A DNA stretch of 64,000 nucleotides from an uncultured Christensenellaceae bacterium. GTDB lineage: Bacteria; Bacillota; Clostridia; Christensenellales; Borkfalkiaceae. The stretch covers positions 1 through 64,000 of the forward strand of contig CAJUSA010000013.1 of NCBI GenBank assembly GCA_910589015.1, written 5' to 3'. Positions 1 through 8,237 of the stretch are shown here, piece by piece. The notes under the pieces are model-generated. The model was not told the DNA's origin. It saw only the letters and a list, made by a program, of their open reading frames with translations, and made no database searches. The first letter of the stretch is position 1, and every line of letters starts with the position of its first letter. A program made the translations under genes and the position numbers.

Positions 1-28
1 CATCTCTGCATATAATTCAGTTTTACGA

Positions 29-81
29 AGAGCGGGCGAATGCGGCATTCGTCGTGCCGAAGGCTTTAGCCTTACCGCTCT
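29..81. repeat. Cruciform-like nested inverted repeat at left edge
   Basis: An outer stem AGAGCGG (29-35) / CCGCTCT (75-81) encloses two further hairpins, CGAATG (37-42) / CATTCG (46-51) and AAGGCT (60-65) / AGCCTT (68-73), giving a possible three-way junction. The stretch GTCGTGCCGAAG inside it recurs in the intergenic repeat near 60.85 kb, so it is probably a member of the same dispersed repeat family. No gene is visible in bases 1-218 apart from this element. Confidence 0.45.
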
Positions 82-218
82 GCCGGCGTTGCGTATAATT
101 TTTGCGGAAAGCACAATACATCAAGAAAAATTCACCCAACCGATGCTATTAGAATATCATAAAGAAAGGGAAAAATCAAGTAATTTCCCACACAAAACGG
201 GTTTCGGAGGTGACGGAA

Positions 219-713
219 ATGGAATTTAAGGTCGATGCGGAATATCCCGCCATGAACGAAATTACAAAAGATGCGCAGACGTTGCGCGCGCTTGCGCCTG
301 CCTACGCGGGGAAACACGGGGAACTGACCGCCGTATTGCAATACGTTTATCAATCGATTTATCTCGATGCAAACGGAATGGGCAAAGAGGCGCGGCTGTT
401 GCTGTCGATTGCCGTGAATGAAATGCACCACCTTGAAATTCTGGGAACGCTCATCACCAAACTCGGCGCTCCGCCCGTTTACACTGCCTGTCCGCCGTAT
501 CCCGTGGGATTTTATTGCGCGTCGAACGTCAACTACGTCAAACCGTTGCGCGCAATGATCTGCGCCGATATCGCGGGGGAAGAGACGGCGATCGAGGAAT
601 ACATGCGGATTCTTGCCGTCGTGAAGGGGCCTGTGTTCGACGTGATCGCGCGCATCGTCGAGGACGAGAAACTGCACCTGAAAGCGCTCGGGGAACTGCT
701 TTCGTCACTGTAA
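219..713 (+). CDS. Ferritin-like / rubrerythrin-type diiron protein
   Basis: A 164-residue helical protein of the ferritin-like superfamily, probably a cytosolic diiron or dimanganese protein in oxidative-stress or metal handling. Metal-ligand spacing is visible: Glu in helix A (GKHGELTAVLQY), NEMHHLE near residue 71, GEETAIEEY near 120, and EDEKLH near 150. An in-frame GTG lies at 210, but GGAGG (206-210) overlaps it and sits 8 nt before the ATG at 219, so 219 is chosen. Its end overlaps the convergent DUF4130 gene by 9 nt. The metal and substrate cannot be told from sequence; a manganese-catalase-like or CotJC-like role is possible. Confidence 0.8.
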   Translation: MEFKVDAEYPAMNEITKDAQTLRALAPAYAGKHGELTAVLQYVYQSIYLDANGMGKEARLLLSIAVNEMHHLEILGTLITKLGAPPVYTACPPYPVGFYCASNVNYVKPLRAMICADIAGEETAIEEYMRILAVVKGPVFDVIARIVEDEKLHLKALGELLSSL

Positions 714-1442
714 GGGCGCGCCGCCGTAAAATTCGTTCATAAATTTGCGGTAGCGAACGGGCAGATAGCCGCGCATCTGTTTGAGCCGTTCGCGTTCGGG
801 AATATTGACGCTTTGATAATATTTTTGCCACAGTGCCTGCCATGCCTGTTCGTCGGCGGAAAGAAGAATTTCCGCCTGTGCAAGGGGTGCGGTGAAGGCG
901 TGCGCGCCGTCGTAAACCGCCGCTTTTTTGCGCCCGACGTCGTGCAGAACGAAGGGGTAGTGCGGCAGACGGGCGCGGAAATGGGGCAGCAGCAGTTCGA
1001 CGATGTCGTGATCGGGCGAGCAGGGGGCGTAGAGCGCGCCGCTCGCACTTTCCATAAAACGGATAAACCCGCGCAGACGGTGCAATTCGGTGCCCACGCG
1101 GCGCATGCATTCGGCGGCGGCGAGCGCGGCGGGTTCGGAAAGCATGTCGCGCACGGGGTGTTTTCGATGTGCGAGCAGGCGGAAATAGGCGAACGCGACG
1201 GCGTCTTTATCGTCGTCGCCGCTGCGTAACAGCGTATCGAGATCGAGCATGCAGTGTTGATCGAAGGAAAGCAGCCGTCTTTCGACTGCCGCCGCGCGTT
1301 TTGCGTCGCTTGCGACAAAAACCGTTTGCTGCCCGAGCGCGAGCTGCTGGGTTTCCGATGCGAGAACGGCTTGTTCGTCGCAAAAGGACAGGGCAAGCGC
1401 GGTTAAAAAGCCCTGTTTCCCGCCGTCGTAAAAATAGATCAT
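705..1442 (-). CDS. DUF4130 / TIGR03915 DNA metabolism protein
   Basis: A 245-residue protein starting MIYFYDGG and rich in YRKFMNEFYGG-type C-terminal residues, matching the TIGR03915/DUF4130 family, described as a probable DNA metabolism protein always beside a TIGR03916 radical SAM enzyme. In many bacteria this domain is fused to a uracil-DNA-glycosylase-like domain; no such extension is present here. The ATG overlaps the stop of the radical SAM gene as ATGA, so the two are translationally coupled. The biochemical role is unproven; DNA modification or repair is inferred from family context and from the uvrB-like promoter of the operon. Confidence 0.85.
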   Translation of the reverse strand: MIYFYDGGKQGFLTALALSFCDEQAVLASETQQLALGQQTVFVASDAKRAAAVERRLLSFDQHCMLDLDTLLRSGDDDKDAVAFAYFRLLAHRKHPVRDMLSEPAALAAAECMRRVGTELHRLRGFIRFMESASGALYAPCSPDHDIVELLLPHFRARLPHYPFVLHDVGRKKAAVYDGAHAFTAPLAQAEILLSADEQAWQALWQKYYQSVNIPERERLKQMRGYLPVRYRKFMNEFYGGAPLQ

Positions 1443-2686
1443 AATTCCCCCGTAAGCGCCGACTGCGCGATTTGCGGCGCGGAAAACAGGCTGAGCTGTT
1501 CGGCGCGGTCTTGTTCGCCGTCGGTCAGAAAGCCGCGCAACGCCGTCTGGTTTTCGGTGCCGAAGAATTTTCCGTTTGCCGTGATAAAGTGCCGCGCGCG
1601 TTTTAAGACGACGCGCATTTTTTTGAGATGTTCGAAGTTCAAGGCGCAGTAGCGGCGCGCTTCGACGATCTTTTGCGCGCTTCTGCCGCCGATCCCCGGC
1701 ACGCGCAACAGCATTTCGAGCGGGGCACGGTTGACTTCGACGGGGAAGAGGTGCATGTTTTTGAGCGCCCAGGCGCATTTCGGGTCGAATTCGGCGGAAA
1801 GATTCTCACCTTCTTCAAGCAGTTCTTCAACGGAAAATCCGTAAAAACGCAGTAACCAGTCCGCCTGATATAAACGGTGTTCGCGCAGCGCGCCCGCGGG
1901 CAGATCGGGCAACAGAGAGTCGTGCACCACGGGCATGTACGAGGAATAGTACACTCTTTTGAGCGACCGTCGGCGGTAAAGGCTTTGGCTCAGCCGCAAG
2001 ATCTGCCCGTCCCGTTCGGGGCTTGCGCCGATGATCATCTGCGTCGTTTGTCCGGCAGGAAGAAAATATCCCTTGCGTTTTTCGGCGGCGAAAATTTCCC
2101 GATCACGTTGCAACGACGCCATGGGGGCGAGTAAACTCTCTTTGCTCTTTTGCGGCGCAAGTAATTTTAGGCTGCGTTCGGTGGGCAGTTCGATGTTGTA
2201 ACTCATGCGGTCGGCATAGCGCGCCGCTTCGCGCGCGAGCGCCTCGTCGGCTTTGGGGATACCCTTCACATGAATATAGCCGTGAAAATTGCATTCGGTG
2301 CGCAGTTTTTTGACGACGCGCACCAACTGTTCCATGGTGTGATCGGGCGATATGTGCACGGCGGAAGAGAGGAACAGTCCTTCGATGTAATTGCGTTTAT
2401 AAAAATCGAGGACAAGCCCGCACAGTTCGTCGACCGTGGCGGTAGCGCGGGGTTTATCGAGGCTGACGCGATTAAGGCAGTATTTGCAATCGTAGATGCA
2501 GTCGTTGCTCATCAGAATCTTGAGTAACGAAACGCACCGCCCGTCGGGCGTGAACGAGTGGCAGCACCCTGCCGCAAAGCCGTTGCCCATGCCGCCCGCG
2601 TTTTTGCGCTTGCTGCCCGAGGAAGAACACGATACGTCGAACTTCGCGCCGTCCGTTAAAATTGCAAGTTTATCCAGACTGATCAT
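1439..2686 (-). CDS. Putative DNA modification/repair radical SAM protein (TIGR03916)
   Basis: A 415-residue radical SAM enzyme. The [4Fe-4S]-binding motif CIYDCKYC (CX3CX2C) lies near residue 62, and a helix-hairpin-helix DNA-binding motif (LLRVPGIGGRSAQKIVEARR) is near residue 325. This architecture and the adjacent TIGR03915 gene identify the rSAM_link_UDG family. The N-terminus also carries CSSSGSKRKN and CCHSF. The ATG has no Shine-Dalgarno sequence; a TATAAT box ends 6 nt upstream, so the message looks leaderless. First gene of a two-gene operon. The reaction is unknown. Confidence 0.9.
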   Translation of the reverse strand: MISLDKLAILTDGAKFDVSCSSSGSKRKNAGGMGNGFAAGCCHSFTPDGRCVSLLKILMSNDCIYDCKYCLNRVSLDKPRATATVDELCGLVLDFYKRNYIEGLFLSSAVHISPDHTMEQLVRVVKKLRTECNFHGYIHVKGIPKADEALAREAARYADRMSYNIELPTERSLKLLAPQKSKESLLAPMASLQRDREIFAAEKRKGYFLPAGQTTQMIIGASPERDGQILRLSQSLYRRRSLKRVYYSSYMPVVHDSLLPDLPAGALREHRLYQADWLLRFYGFSVEELLEEGENLSAEFDPKCAWALKNMHLFPVEVNRAPLEMLLRVPGIGGRSAQKIVEARRYCALNFEHLKKMRVVLKRARHFITANGKFFGTENQTALRGFLTDGEQDRAEQLSLFSAPQIAQSALTGEL

Positions 2687-2692
2687 ACAATT

Positions 2693-2728
2693 ATTATAAA
2701 CGAACGTTCGGGAAATGTCAAACGTTTG
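2693..2728 (-). promoter_or_regulatory. Promoter with paired AACGTT palindromes, radical SAM operon
   Basis: On the minus strand, TTGACA (2721-2716), a 17-nt spacer and TATAAT (2698-2693) form a near-perfect sigma-A promoter, then 6 nt to the ATG. Two 10-bp palindromes overlap it: CAAACGTTTG (2719-2728, touching the -35) and CGAACGTTCG (2701-2710, in the spacer), 18 bp apart centre to centre. The same core occurs in the uvrB promoter, so a shared repressor site is proposed. Confidence 0.75.
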
Positions 2729-2753
2729 TTTATAAATTTCAAAAATTTTCCGC

Positions 2754-2782
2754 TTGCAAGAGACAATAGGATATGGTATAAT
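2754..2782 (+). promoter_or_regulatory. Promoter for response regulator/kinase operon
   Basis: TTGCAA (2754-2759), a 17-nt spacer and TATAAT (2777-2782) preceded by TGG, an extended -10. It would give a leader of about 95 nt before the response regulator ATG at 2886. Confidence 0.75.
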
Positions 2783-2850
2783 AGATGCAGACCGTTCCTA
2801 AAAAATCTTTCACATAATTTTCACCCGTTTTTTAAGCGGATATTAAAGTC

Positions 2851-2872
2851 GTGGGCTATAATATTTGCCCAC
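2851..2872 (+). promoter_or_regulatory. Leader hairpin just upstream of the regulator RBS
   Basis: GTGGGC (2851-2856) pairs with GCCCAC (2867-2872) around a loop that contains TATAAT. It ends 2 nt before the AGGAGG at 2875-2880. It could act as an RNA hairpin near the ribosome site or as a DNA palindrome for the regulator; the sequence does not decide. Confidence 0.4.
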
Positions 2873-2885
2873 ACAGGAGGAAGCC

Positions 2886-3545
2886 ATGAAAGTTTTGATT
2901 GTTGACGACGAAGAGATGATCCGCGCGGTGCTGCGCGAATACGTCGAATTCGAGGGCGGCGAGGCGGACGAAGCGTGCGACGGCATGGAGGCGGTGGCAA
3001 AGTGCCGCGAAACGCCGTACGACGTTGTTCTTATGGACGTGATGATGCCCCGTCTTGACGGATTTTCCGCCGTGAAGGAAATCCGCAAGTTCTCGCAGGT
3101 GCCCGTGATCATGCTTTCGGCGCGCGGGGAAGAATACGACAAACTCTTCGGGTTTGAAATCGGTTCGGACGACTACGTTACAAAGCCGTTCTCGCCCAAG
3201 GAAGTTATGGCGCGCATTCACGCCGTCATGAAACGCGGCAAGAGCGAACAGCGCGAGGTATACGAATTCGAGGGATTGAAAATCGACGTGGTGGGGCGCA
3301 ACGTGTACGTCGACGGCGAGCGTGCCGACCTTACCCCGAAAGAATACGAATTGCTCTTCTTTTTCGTGCAGAATATCGGCATTGCGCTCACGCGCGAACG
3401 GCTGTTGAACAAAGTCTGGGGGTACGATTTCTACGGCGACGACCGCACCGTGGATACGCATGTGAAAATGTTGCGCAGCAATCTCAAAGACTACCGCAAA
3501 TTCATCGTCACGTTGAGAGGGTTGGGATATAAATTCGAGGTGTAA
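2886..3545 (+). CDS. OmpR/PhoB-family response regulator
   Basis: A 219-residue two-component response regulator. The receiver domain (about residues 1-115) shows the acidic pair VDDEE, the phospho-acceptor Asp in VVLMDVMMPRLDG, and the Lys in VTKPFSP. The C-terminal winged-helix DNA-binding domain (about 125-219) ends RTVDTHVKMLRSNLKDYRK...TLRGLGYKFEV, typical of OmpR/PhoB. The ATG at 2886 follows AGGAGG by 5 nt. The cognate kinase follows after 6 nt. Target genes are not evident; the secreted protein behind the kinase is a candidate partner. Confidence 0.92.
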   Translation: MKVLIVDDEEMIRAVLREYVEFEGGEADEACDGMEAVAKCRETPYDVVLMDVMMPRLDGFSAVKEIRKFSQVPVIMLSARGEEYDKLFGFEIGSDDYVTKPFSPKEVMARIHAVMKRGKSEQREVYEFEGLKIDVVGRNVYVDGERADLTPKEYELLFFFVQNIGIALTRERLLNKVWGYDFYGDDRTVDTHVKMLRSNLKDYRKFIVTLRGLGYKFEV

Positions 3546-3551
3546 CGTTTT

Positions 3552-5000
3552 GTGAATTCCGAAAAACGCAAACGACAGAGGGCGGGCAGGAGTCTGAACC
3601 TCGTTTTATGGTTCAGTTTTACGCTCTTTGCGCTCGTCATCGTCGTGGTGTACGCCGTGTTGCAGAATGTGTTCATGGCGGAACACGTCAACGAAAAGAA
3701 TAAACAAAGGCTGAGCAGCGCGGGGCGGGCGATCGCGGAAGCGATCGAAACTTCGCCCAGCGCTTCGAACGCGCTCAAAAAGATATACGATATTGCGGGC
3801 GACTACGGCGTGAGCTTTTATATGTTGTATGCCGACGGCGCGTGCGTCTGGCCCGAGCTGAGCACCGAAAGCAGTTATCCCGAAATCACCGCCGCGCTCG
3901 AAGAACAGCTTGCGGGGCGCGACGAGGCGCTGTTCGTCTACGGCGGGCAGGTTTCTTACGGCGCGGTTGTTTCGTTCGGGGGCAGGGAATGCTACCTCAT
4001 GCTCGAAAGTTCGGCGCTCATGCGCGAGGTGTATTTTCAGGGATTTATCATTATGTCGGTCGTAACGGGGTTGTTGTCGGTGGTGCTGGCGTTCGCGGCG
4101 AGCGGATTTGTAGCCCTGTTTATCACCAAACCCGTGACCGAAGTCACCGAGCAGGCGAAAGAGCTTGCGCGCGGGAATTTCGCCCTCGACTTCCGCAGCG
4201 ATTATTACTGTTCCGAGATCCGCGAACTTGCCGCCGCGCTCGAATACGCCCGTTCGGAAATTTCCAAATCCGATACGGTGCAGAAAGAGCTGATCGCAAA
4301 CGTTTCGCACGATTTCAAAACCCCTCTGACGATGATCAAGGCGTACGCCTCTATGATCCGTGAAATTTCGGGCGAGGATAAGAAAAAGCGCGACGCGCAC
4401 ACGCAGATCATCATCGACGAATGCGACAGGCTGACGGCGCTCGTCGTCGACGTGCTCGATCTGTCGCGTTTGCGCGCGGGAATTTACGACGATACCGACA
4501 CGGTGTTCAATCTTTCCGAAGTGGTCTATTCGATCGCGTGCAGGTTCGACGAACTCAAACAGACCGAAGGCTATCTTGTGGAAACGCAGGTCGAAGAAGA
4601 TATTTACACCTGTGCGAGCCGCGAGCGCATCGAGCAGGTGCTTTACAACCTCATCGGCAATGCCGTCAACTACACGGGCGAAGATAAGCGCGTGCGCGTG
4701 CGTCTTTTCAAAAAAGAGGGCGGCGCGCGGTTCGAAGTCATCGATTCGGGCAAGGGAATCCCGAAAGAGGAGCTCGATACCGTGTGGGACAGATATTACC
4801 GTTCCGCCGCGTCGCATAAGAGGTCGGTCAGCGGGACGGGGTTGGGGCTTTCGATCGTAAAGGGAATCCTGCTTGCGCAGGGCTGTCCGTTCGGGATCGT
4901 TTCCGAAACGGGGAAAGGGAGCTGTTTCTGGGTGGAATTTTCCGAGCCGGGGAAACAGGGCGAAAAATCGGACGAAGAAGGTGAACGCGTTGAAAACTAA
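3552..5000 (+). CDS. Membrane sensor histidine kinase
   Basis: A 482-residue sensor kinase starting at GTG 3552, 9 nt after GAGGTG in the end of the regulator gene. Transmembrane segments lie near residues 16-40 and 157-190 with an extracytoplasmic sensor domain of about 115 residues between them. A HAMP linker follows (ITKPVTEVTEQAKELARGNF), then the HisKA H-box NVSHDFKTPLTMIKAY and an HATPase_c domain with NLIGNAVNYT, DSGKGIPKEEL and SGTGLGLSIVKGI. It autophosphorylates at the H-box His and phosphorylates the upstream regulator. The sensor domain is not recognised, so the signal is unknown. Confidence 0.92.
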   Translation: MNSEKRKRQRAGRSLNLVLWFSFTLFALVIVVVYAVLQNVFMAEHVNEKNKQRLSSAGRAIAEAIETSPSASNALKKIYDIAGDYGVSFYMLYADGACVWPELSTESSYPEITAALEEQLAGRDEALFVYGGQVSYGAVVSFGGRECYLMLESSALMREVYFQGFIIMSVVTGLLSVVLAFAASGFVALFITKPVTEVTEQAKELARGNFALDFRSDYYCSEIRELAAALEYARSEISKSDTVQKELIANVSHDFKTPLTMIKAYASMIREISGEDKKKRDAHTQIIIDECDRLTALVVDVLDLSRLRAGIYDDTDTVFNLSEVVYSIACRFDELKQTEGYLVETQVEEDIYTCASRERIEQVLYNLIGNAVNYTGEDKRVRVRLFKKEGGARFEVIDSGKGIPKEELDTVWDRYYRSAASHKRSVSGTGLGLSIVKGILLAQGCPFGIVSETGKGSCFWVEFSEPGKQGEKSDEEGERVEN

Positions 5001-6441
5001 CACGGAACACAATTTTTTGCGGGGTGCGCTGTGGGCGGCGTTGCCGCTTTCGGCGGCGACGATGCTGCTGTTTCCGCTACGGCAGACGCAGGCGAGCGCG
5101 GGCGCGATGCCCTATTTCGAGGGCACGAGCGCCTCGTGCGTCACCGTGATCGGCGAAACGCCCGTCGAGCTCAAAAGCGCGCGCTTTACGCTCAGCGTGC
5201 CGTGTTACGGCGCGTGCGCGTACGGCGAGAACGCGCCTTCCGTTCGGGCGGATTACGCGCTTTACAACCCCACGCAAGAGGCGCAGACCGTACAACTCGC
5301 CTTCCCGTACGAGCTTGTGAAATACGGGCAGAATGCGGAAGGGTGGAACGGGCAGGAAAACTGTACGTTGCGCGCGGGGGAAGAGGACATCGATTATACG
5401 TTGCATTACAGCTATCGGGCGAGCGGCGGGTTCAACGCTTCTTCGTGCGTTGAACAATATCTCAAAACCGACGAGTTTTATACGCCCGATCTGACTGTGA
5501 CGAAATACGTCTACAAAATTACGTTTGCCGAGGACGACGGCGATGCGTTCGTAAAAGTATATTTAGGCGGCGACGCGCGTTCCAAAATCGTGCGCGGCGA
5601 CGACAGCATCAGTTCATTCGTCGAAAACGGTTACCGCTGTCTTGGGTATCGCGTGAGCGCGGCGAAAAACGAAATTGTGTATTACGCGATCGGCGGCGAG
5701 AACGAAGCCGAACGCATGTTCTACGGGAAACGCGAACGCGGCTTATCCGCGGCAGACGAACTGCCGTTCGAACTTGTCGAACAATCGCAACAGACTTTTT
5801 CCTCCTTCGCAGAAGAATACCGCGACGACGGTATTTCTTCGGGCGACTGGTACCGTGCGGCGGTCGATTTCTTTAACGACAACGAGCACAGCGGCATACT
5901 GCCGCCGCTCACGCTGTGCAGGGACTGCCCGTTCGTGCGCTGGTATCTCTATTCGATCGATCTGCCCGCGGGGGGCATGGCGGAACATACCGTCAACGCG
6001 CCGCTCTATCCCGCAAGCTCGCCCGAGGCAAATTGTTTTACCTATCAGCTTTCATCTCTTTCGGGATTCGGCAGTTGCGGAAGGGTGGAAATCGTGTTGA
6101 ATACGCCCTATGTGCTCGCCTATTCCTCGGTGGAATTCGAAAAAGGCGAGGGGGTATACGCCTTCGCGCGCGAAACGTTGCCGTACGGCGATCTGGCGTT
6201 CGTGCTTACGCAGATGCCCAAGGAACAGACCTTCATTCCCGACAAGGTTCGGCACGATCCGCTTATCGTGGCGATCGTCATTCTCGTCGTGCTTGTCGCG
6301 GGGGCGGTTGCGGTCGCAATCGTGCTGACGGTGCGCGGCAAACGGGAACGTAAGAAAAGCGAAGAGGCGCGCCGCCGCGCCGAAATGGCGCGTCCCGAAG
6401 AAGGCAGGATCGACGGCGGATCGGGCGGCGTAAAAAAATAG
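4990..6441 (+). CDS. Secreted, membrane-anchored protein of unknown function
   Basis: A protein of about 483 residues with an N-terminal signal or anchor segment (ALWAALPLSAATMLLFPLR), a long extracytoplasmic region rich in beta-type and aromatic residues, and a C-terminal transmembrane helix (residues about 430-455, VAIVILVVLVAGAVAVAIVL) followed by a basic cytosolic tail. The start is taken as TTG 4990, about 7 nt after GAAGGTG; GTG 4981 is the alternative. Either overlaps the kinase end by 11-20 nt, so it is co-translated and may be an accessory to the two-component system. No family recognised. Confidence 0.75.
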   Translation: MKTNTEHNFLRGALWAALPLSAATMLLFPLRQTQASAGAMPYFEGTSASCVTVIGETPVELKSARFTLSVPCYGACAYGENAPSVRADYALYNPTQEAQTVQLAFPYELVKYGQNAEGWNGQENCTLRAGEEDIDYTLHYSYRASGGFNASSCVEQYLKTDEFYTPDLTVTKYVYKITFAEDDGDAFVKVYLGGDARSKIVRGDDSISSFVENGYRCLGYRVSAAKNEIVYYAIGGENEAERMFYGKRERGLSAADELPFELVEQSQQTFSSFAEEYRDDGISSGDWYRAAVDFFNDNEHSGILPPLTLCRDCPFVRWYLYSIDLPAGGMAEHTVNAPLYPASSPEANCFTYQLSSLSGFGSCGRVEIVLNTPYVLAYSSVEFEKGEGVYAFARETLPYGDLAFVLTQMPKEQTFIPDKVRHDPLIVAIVILVVLVAGAVAVAIVLTVRGKRERKKSEEARRRAEMARPEEGRIDGGSGGVKK

Positions 6442-6452
6442 GCGGCTTTCGC

Positions 6453-6481
6453 TTTACTTTTTTTGCGCACGGTGCTATAAT
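6453..6481 (+). promoter_or_regulatory. sufC promoter, apparently leaderless
   Basis: TTTACT (6453-6458), 17-nt spacer, TATAAT (6476-6481) with an extended TGC before it. The sufC ATG lies only 9 nt after the -10 box, so the predicted transcription start falls within about 0-4 nt of the start codon. No Shine-Dalgarno sequence is present. Confidence 0.75.
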
Positions 6482-6490
6482 GCGTGTACT

Positions 6491-7207
6491 ATGTTAGAAC
6501 TTCGGAATATCGGTTATACCGTGAGCGACGGAAAGAAAGAGAACGTCATTCTCGACAACGTGTCGCTCAAACTCGACGGCAGGTTTACGGCGATCACCGG
6601 CCCCAACGGCAGTGGCAAGAGCACGCTCGCCAAGATCGTCGCTGGCATCGTGACGCCCACGTCGGGAAAGATTTTTTATAACGGCGAGGATATTACCCCG
6701 CTTTCGATCACCGAGCGCGCGCGGCTCGGTATTTCGTTTGCCTTTCAGCAGCCCGTGCGGTTCAAAGGGATCACGGTAAAAGATTTGTTGTCGCTTGCGG
6801 CGGGCAAACCGACCACCACCGCCGAGGCGTGTTCCTATCTTTCGGAAGTGGGCTTGTGTGCGCGCGATTATGTGGGGCGGGAAGTCAACGCGTCGCTTTC
6901 GGGCGGCGAGCTCAAACGCATCGAGATCGCTACCGTGCTGGCGCGCGGAACGGGGCTTTCCCTCTTCGACGAACCCGAGGCGGGCATCGATCTGTGGTCG
7001 TTTTCGAGCCTTATCTCGGTGTTCGAAAAGATGTATAAAAAGACCAAGGGCAGCATCGTCATCATTTCCCATCAGGAACGCATTCTCAACATTGCCGATA
7101 CGATCGTCGTCATTGCGCACGGCAAGGTGGAAAAACAGGGCGCGGGCAAAGAAATTCTGCCCACACTTTTGACCGAGCGCGTCTGCCGCGCTCTTGCGGA
7201 GGACTGA
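6491..7207 (+). CDS. sufC: SufC-type Fe-S assembly ATPase
   Basis: A 238-residue ABC ATPase of the SUF iron-sulfur cluster assembly system, acting in the cytosol with SufB/SufD-type scaffolds. Walker A is TGPNGSGKST (about residue 37), the Q-loop FAFQQP, the ABC signature LSGGELKRIEI, Walker B SLFDEPEAGIDLW, and the switch His in IISHQER. The downstream gene starts 1 nt after the stop. No sufS, sufU or sufD follows, so this is a reduced two-gene (SmsCB-like) system. The ATG has no ribosome site and appears leaderless. Confidence 0.93.
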   Translation: MLELRNIGYTVSDGKKENVILDNVSLKLDGRFTAITGPNGSGKSTLAKIVAGIVTPTSGKIFYNGEDITPLSITERARLGISFAFQQPVRFKGITVKDLLSLAAGKPTTTAEACSYLSEVGLCARDYVGREVNASLSGGELKRIEIATVLARGTGLSLFDEPEAGIDLWSFSSLISVFEKMYKKTKGSIVIISHQERILNIADTIVVIAHGKVEKQGAGKEILPTLLTERVCRALAED

Positions 7208-7208
7208 T

Positions 7209-8129
7209 ATGGACGCTTTGGAAAAAATGCTGCTTGAACAGGTTGCCGATCTGCATAAAGTGCCCGACGGGGCCTATAATATCCGTACCAACGGCGGCGC
7301 GGGCGGGCGGCGCAGCACGGAAACGGTTAAAATCGAAAACCGCACCGACGGCAAGCAGGGCATCGATATCTTCGTCGCGCCCGAAGCAAAGGGCGAGAGC
7401 GTGCATATCCCTGTCGTGATCACGAAAGAGGGTTACGGCGAAACCGTTTACAACGATTTTTATGTGGGCGCGGGCGCCGACGTGCTCATCATTGCGGGTT
7501 GCGGGATCCATAACTGCGGAACGGAAACGGCGGAACACAGCGGCGTGCATACCTTTCATATCGGCAAGGGCGCGAAGGTGCGCTATGTGGAAAAGCACTA
7601 CGGCGGCGGCGACGGCACGGGCGGCAAGATCATGAATCCGCAGACGGTGCTCTATCTCGAAGAGGGCGCTTCGCTGCAAATGGAAACGACGCAGATCAAG
7701 GGGATCGATTCGACCGTCCGCACGACGCGCGGCGAATTGCAGGCGGGGGCGAACCTCGTCGTAAAAGAAAAAATTTACACGCACGGCACGCAGTTCGCCA
7801 AAACCGTTTTCTGCGTGGAACTCAAAGGCGACGGCGCGGGCGCCGACGTCGTATCCCGTTCGGTGGCGGCGGGCAGTTCGGTGCAGGAATTCGTGTCGCA
7901 TATCGTCGGCAAAGCGAAATGCCACGGGCACACCGAGTGCGACGCCATCATCATGGAAAACGCCAAAGTGACGGCAACGCCGTGTTTAAGCGCGGAATGT
8001 ATCGACGCCGAACTCATTCACGAGGCGGCGATCGGCAAGATCGCAGGCGAACAGCTCACCAAGCTCATGACGCTCGGGCTTGACGAAAAGCAGGCGGAAG
8101 AGCAGATCATCAAGGGTTTTTTATCGTAA
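7209..8129 (+). CDS. SufB/SufD-family scaffold (SmsB-like)
   Basis: A 306-residue member of the SufB/SufD family, shorter than classical SufB (about 470). It partners with SufC for Fe-S cluster assembly or transfer. Family-like features are the glycine-rich beta-helix core (GAGADVLIIAGCGIHNCG, EEGASLQMETTQIKG) and the C-terminal segment ATPCLSAECIDAELIHEAAIGKI, similar to the Cys/His/Glu region of SufB. GGAG-type sequence in the sufC end (GCGGAGGACTG) supports ATG 7209. A single SufB/D protein with SufC matches the minimal SmsCB arrangement. Confidence 0.88.
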   Translation: MDALEKMLLEQVADLHKVPDGAYNIRTNGGAGGRRSTETVKIENRTDGKQGIDIFVAPEAKGESVHIPVVITKEGYGETVYNDFYVGAGADVLIIAGCGIHNCGTETAEHSGVHTFHIGKGAKVRYVEKHYGGGDGTGGKIMNPQTVLYLEEGASLQMETTQIKGIDSTVRTTRGELQAGANLVVKEKIYTHGTQFAKTVFCVELKGDGAGADVVSRSVAAGSSVQEFVSHIVGKAKCHGHTECDAIIMENAKVTATPCLSAECIDAELIHEAAIGKIAGEQLTKLMTLGLDEKQAEEQIIKGFLS

Positions 8130-8130
8130 C

Positions 8131-8170
8131 GCAAACCGCCCCGAACGCATACGCGTTCGGGGCGGTTTGC
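8131..8170 (+). terminator. Strong hairpin after the suf genes
   Basis: A perfect 18-bp stem (8131-8148 with 8153-8170) and a 4-nt ATAC loop, starting 1 nt after the scaffold stop. No T-run follows, so it may act as a weak terminator, an mRNA 3'-end stabiliser, or both. Confidence 0.6.
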
Positions 8171-8208
8171 AATTCGCGGGCGTATTTTGCAAAATTTCAT
8201 GGAAACGG

Positions 8209-8237
8209 TTTACATTTTTTCGAAAAAAGAGTAAAAT
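8209..8237 (+). promoter_or_regulatory. Promoter for patatin-like gene
   Basis: TTTACA (8209-8214), 17-nt spacer, TAAAAT (8232-8237), giving a leader of about 25 nt that contains the GGAGG at 8260-8264. Confidence 0.7.

Noticed and set aside
3606..5012. 468-codon minus-strand open frame over the kinase gene
   Set aside because: Shadow of a GC-biased kinase gene; composition rich in His/Arg/Phe and no motifs.
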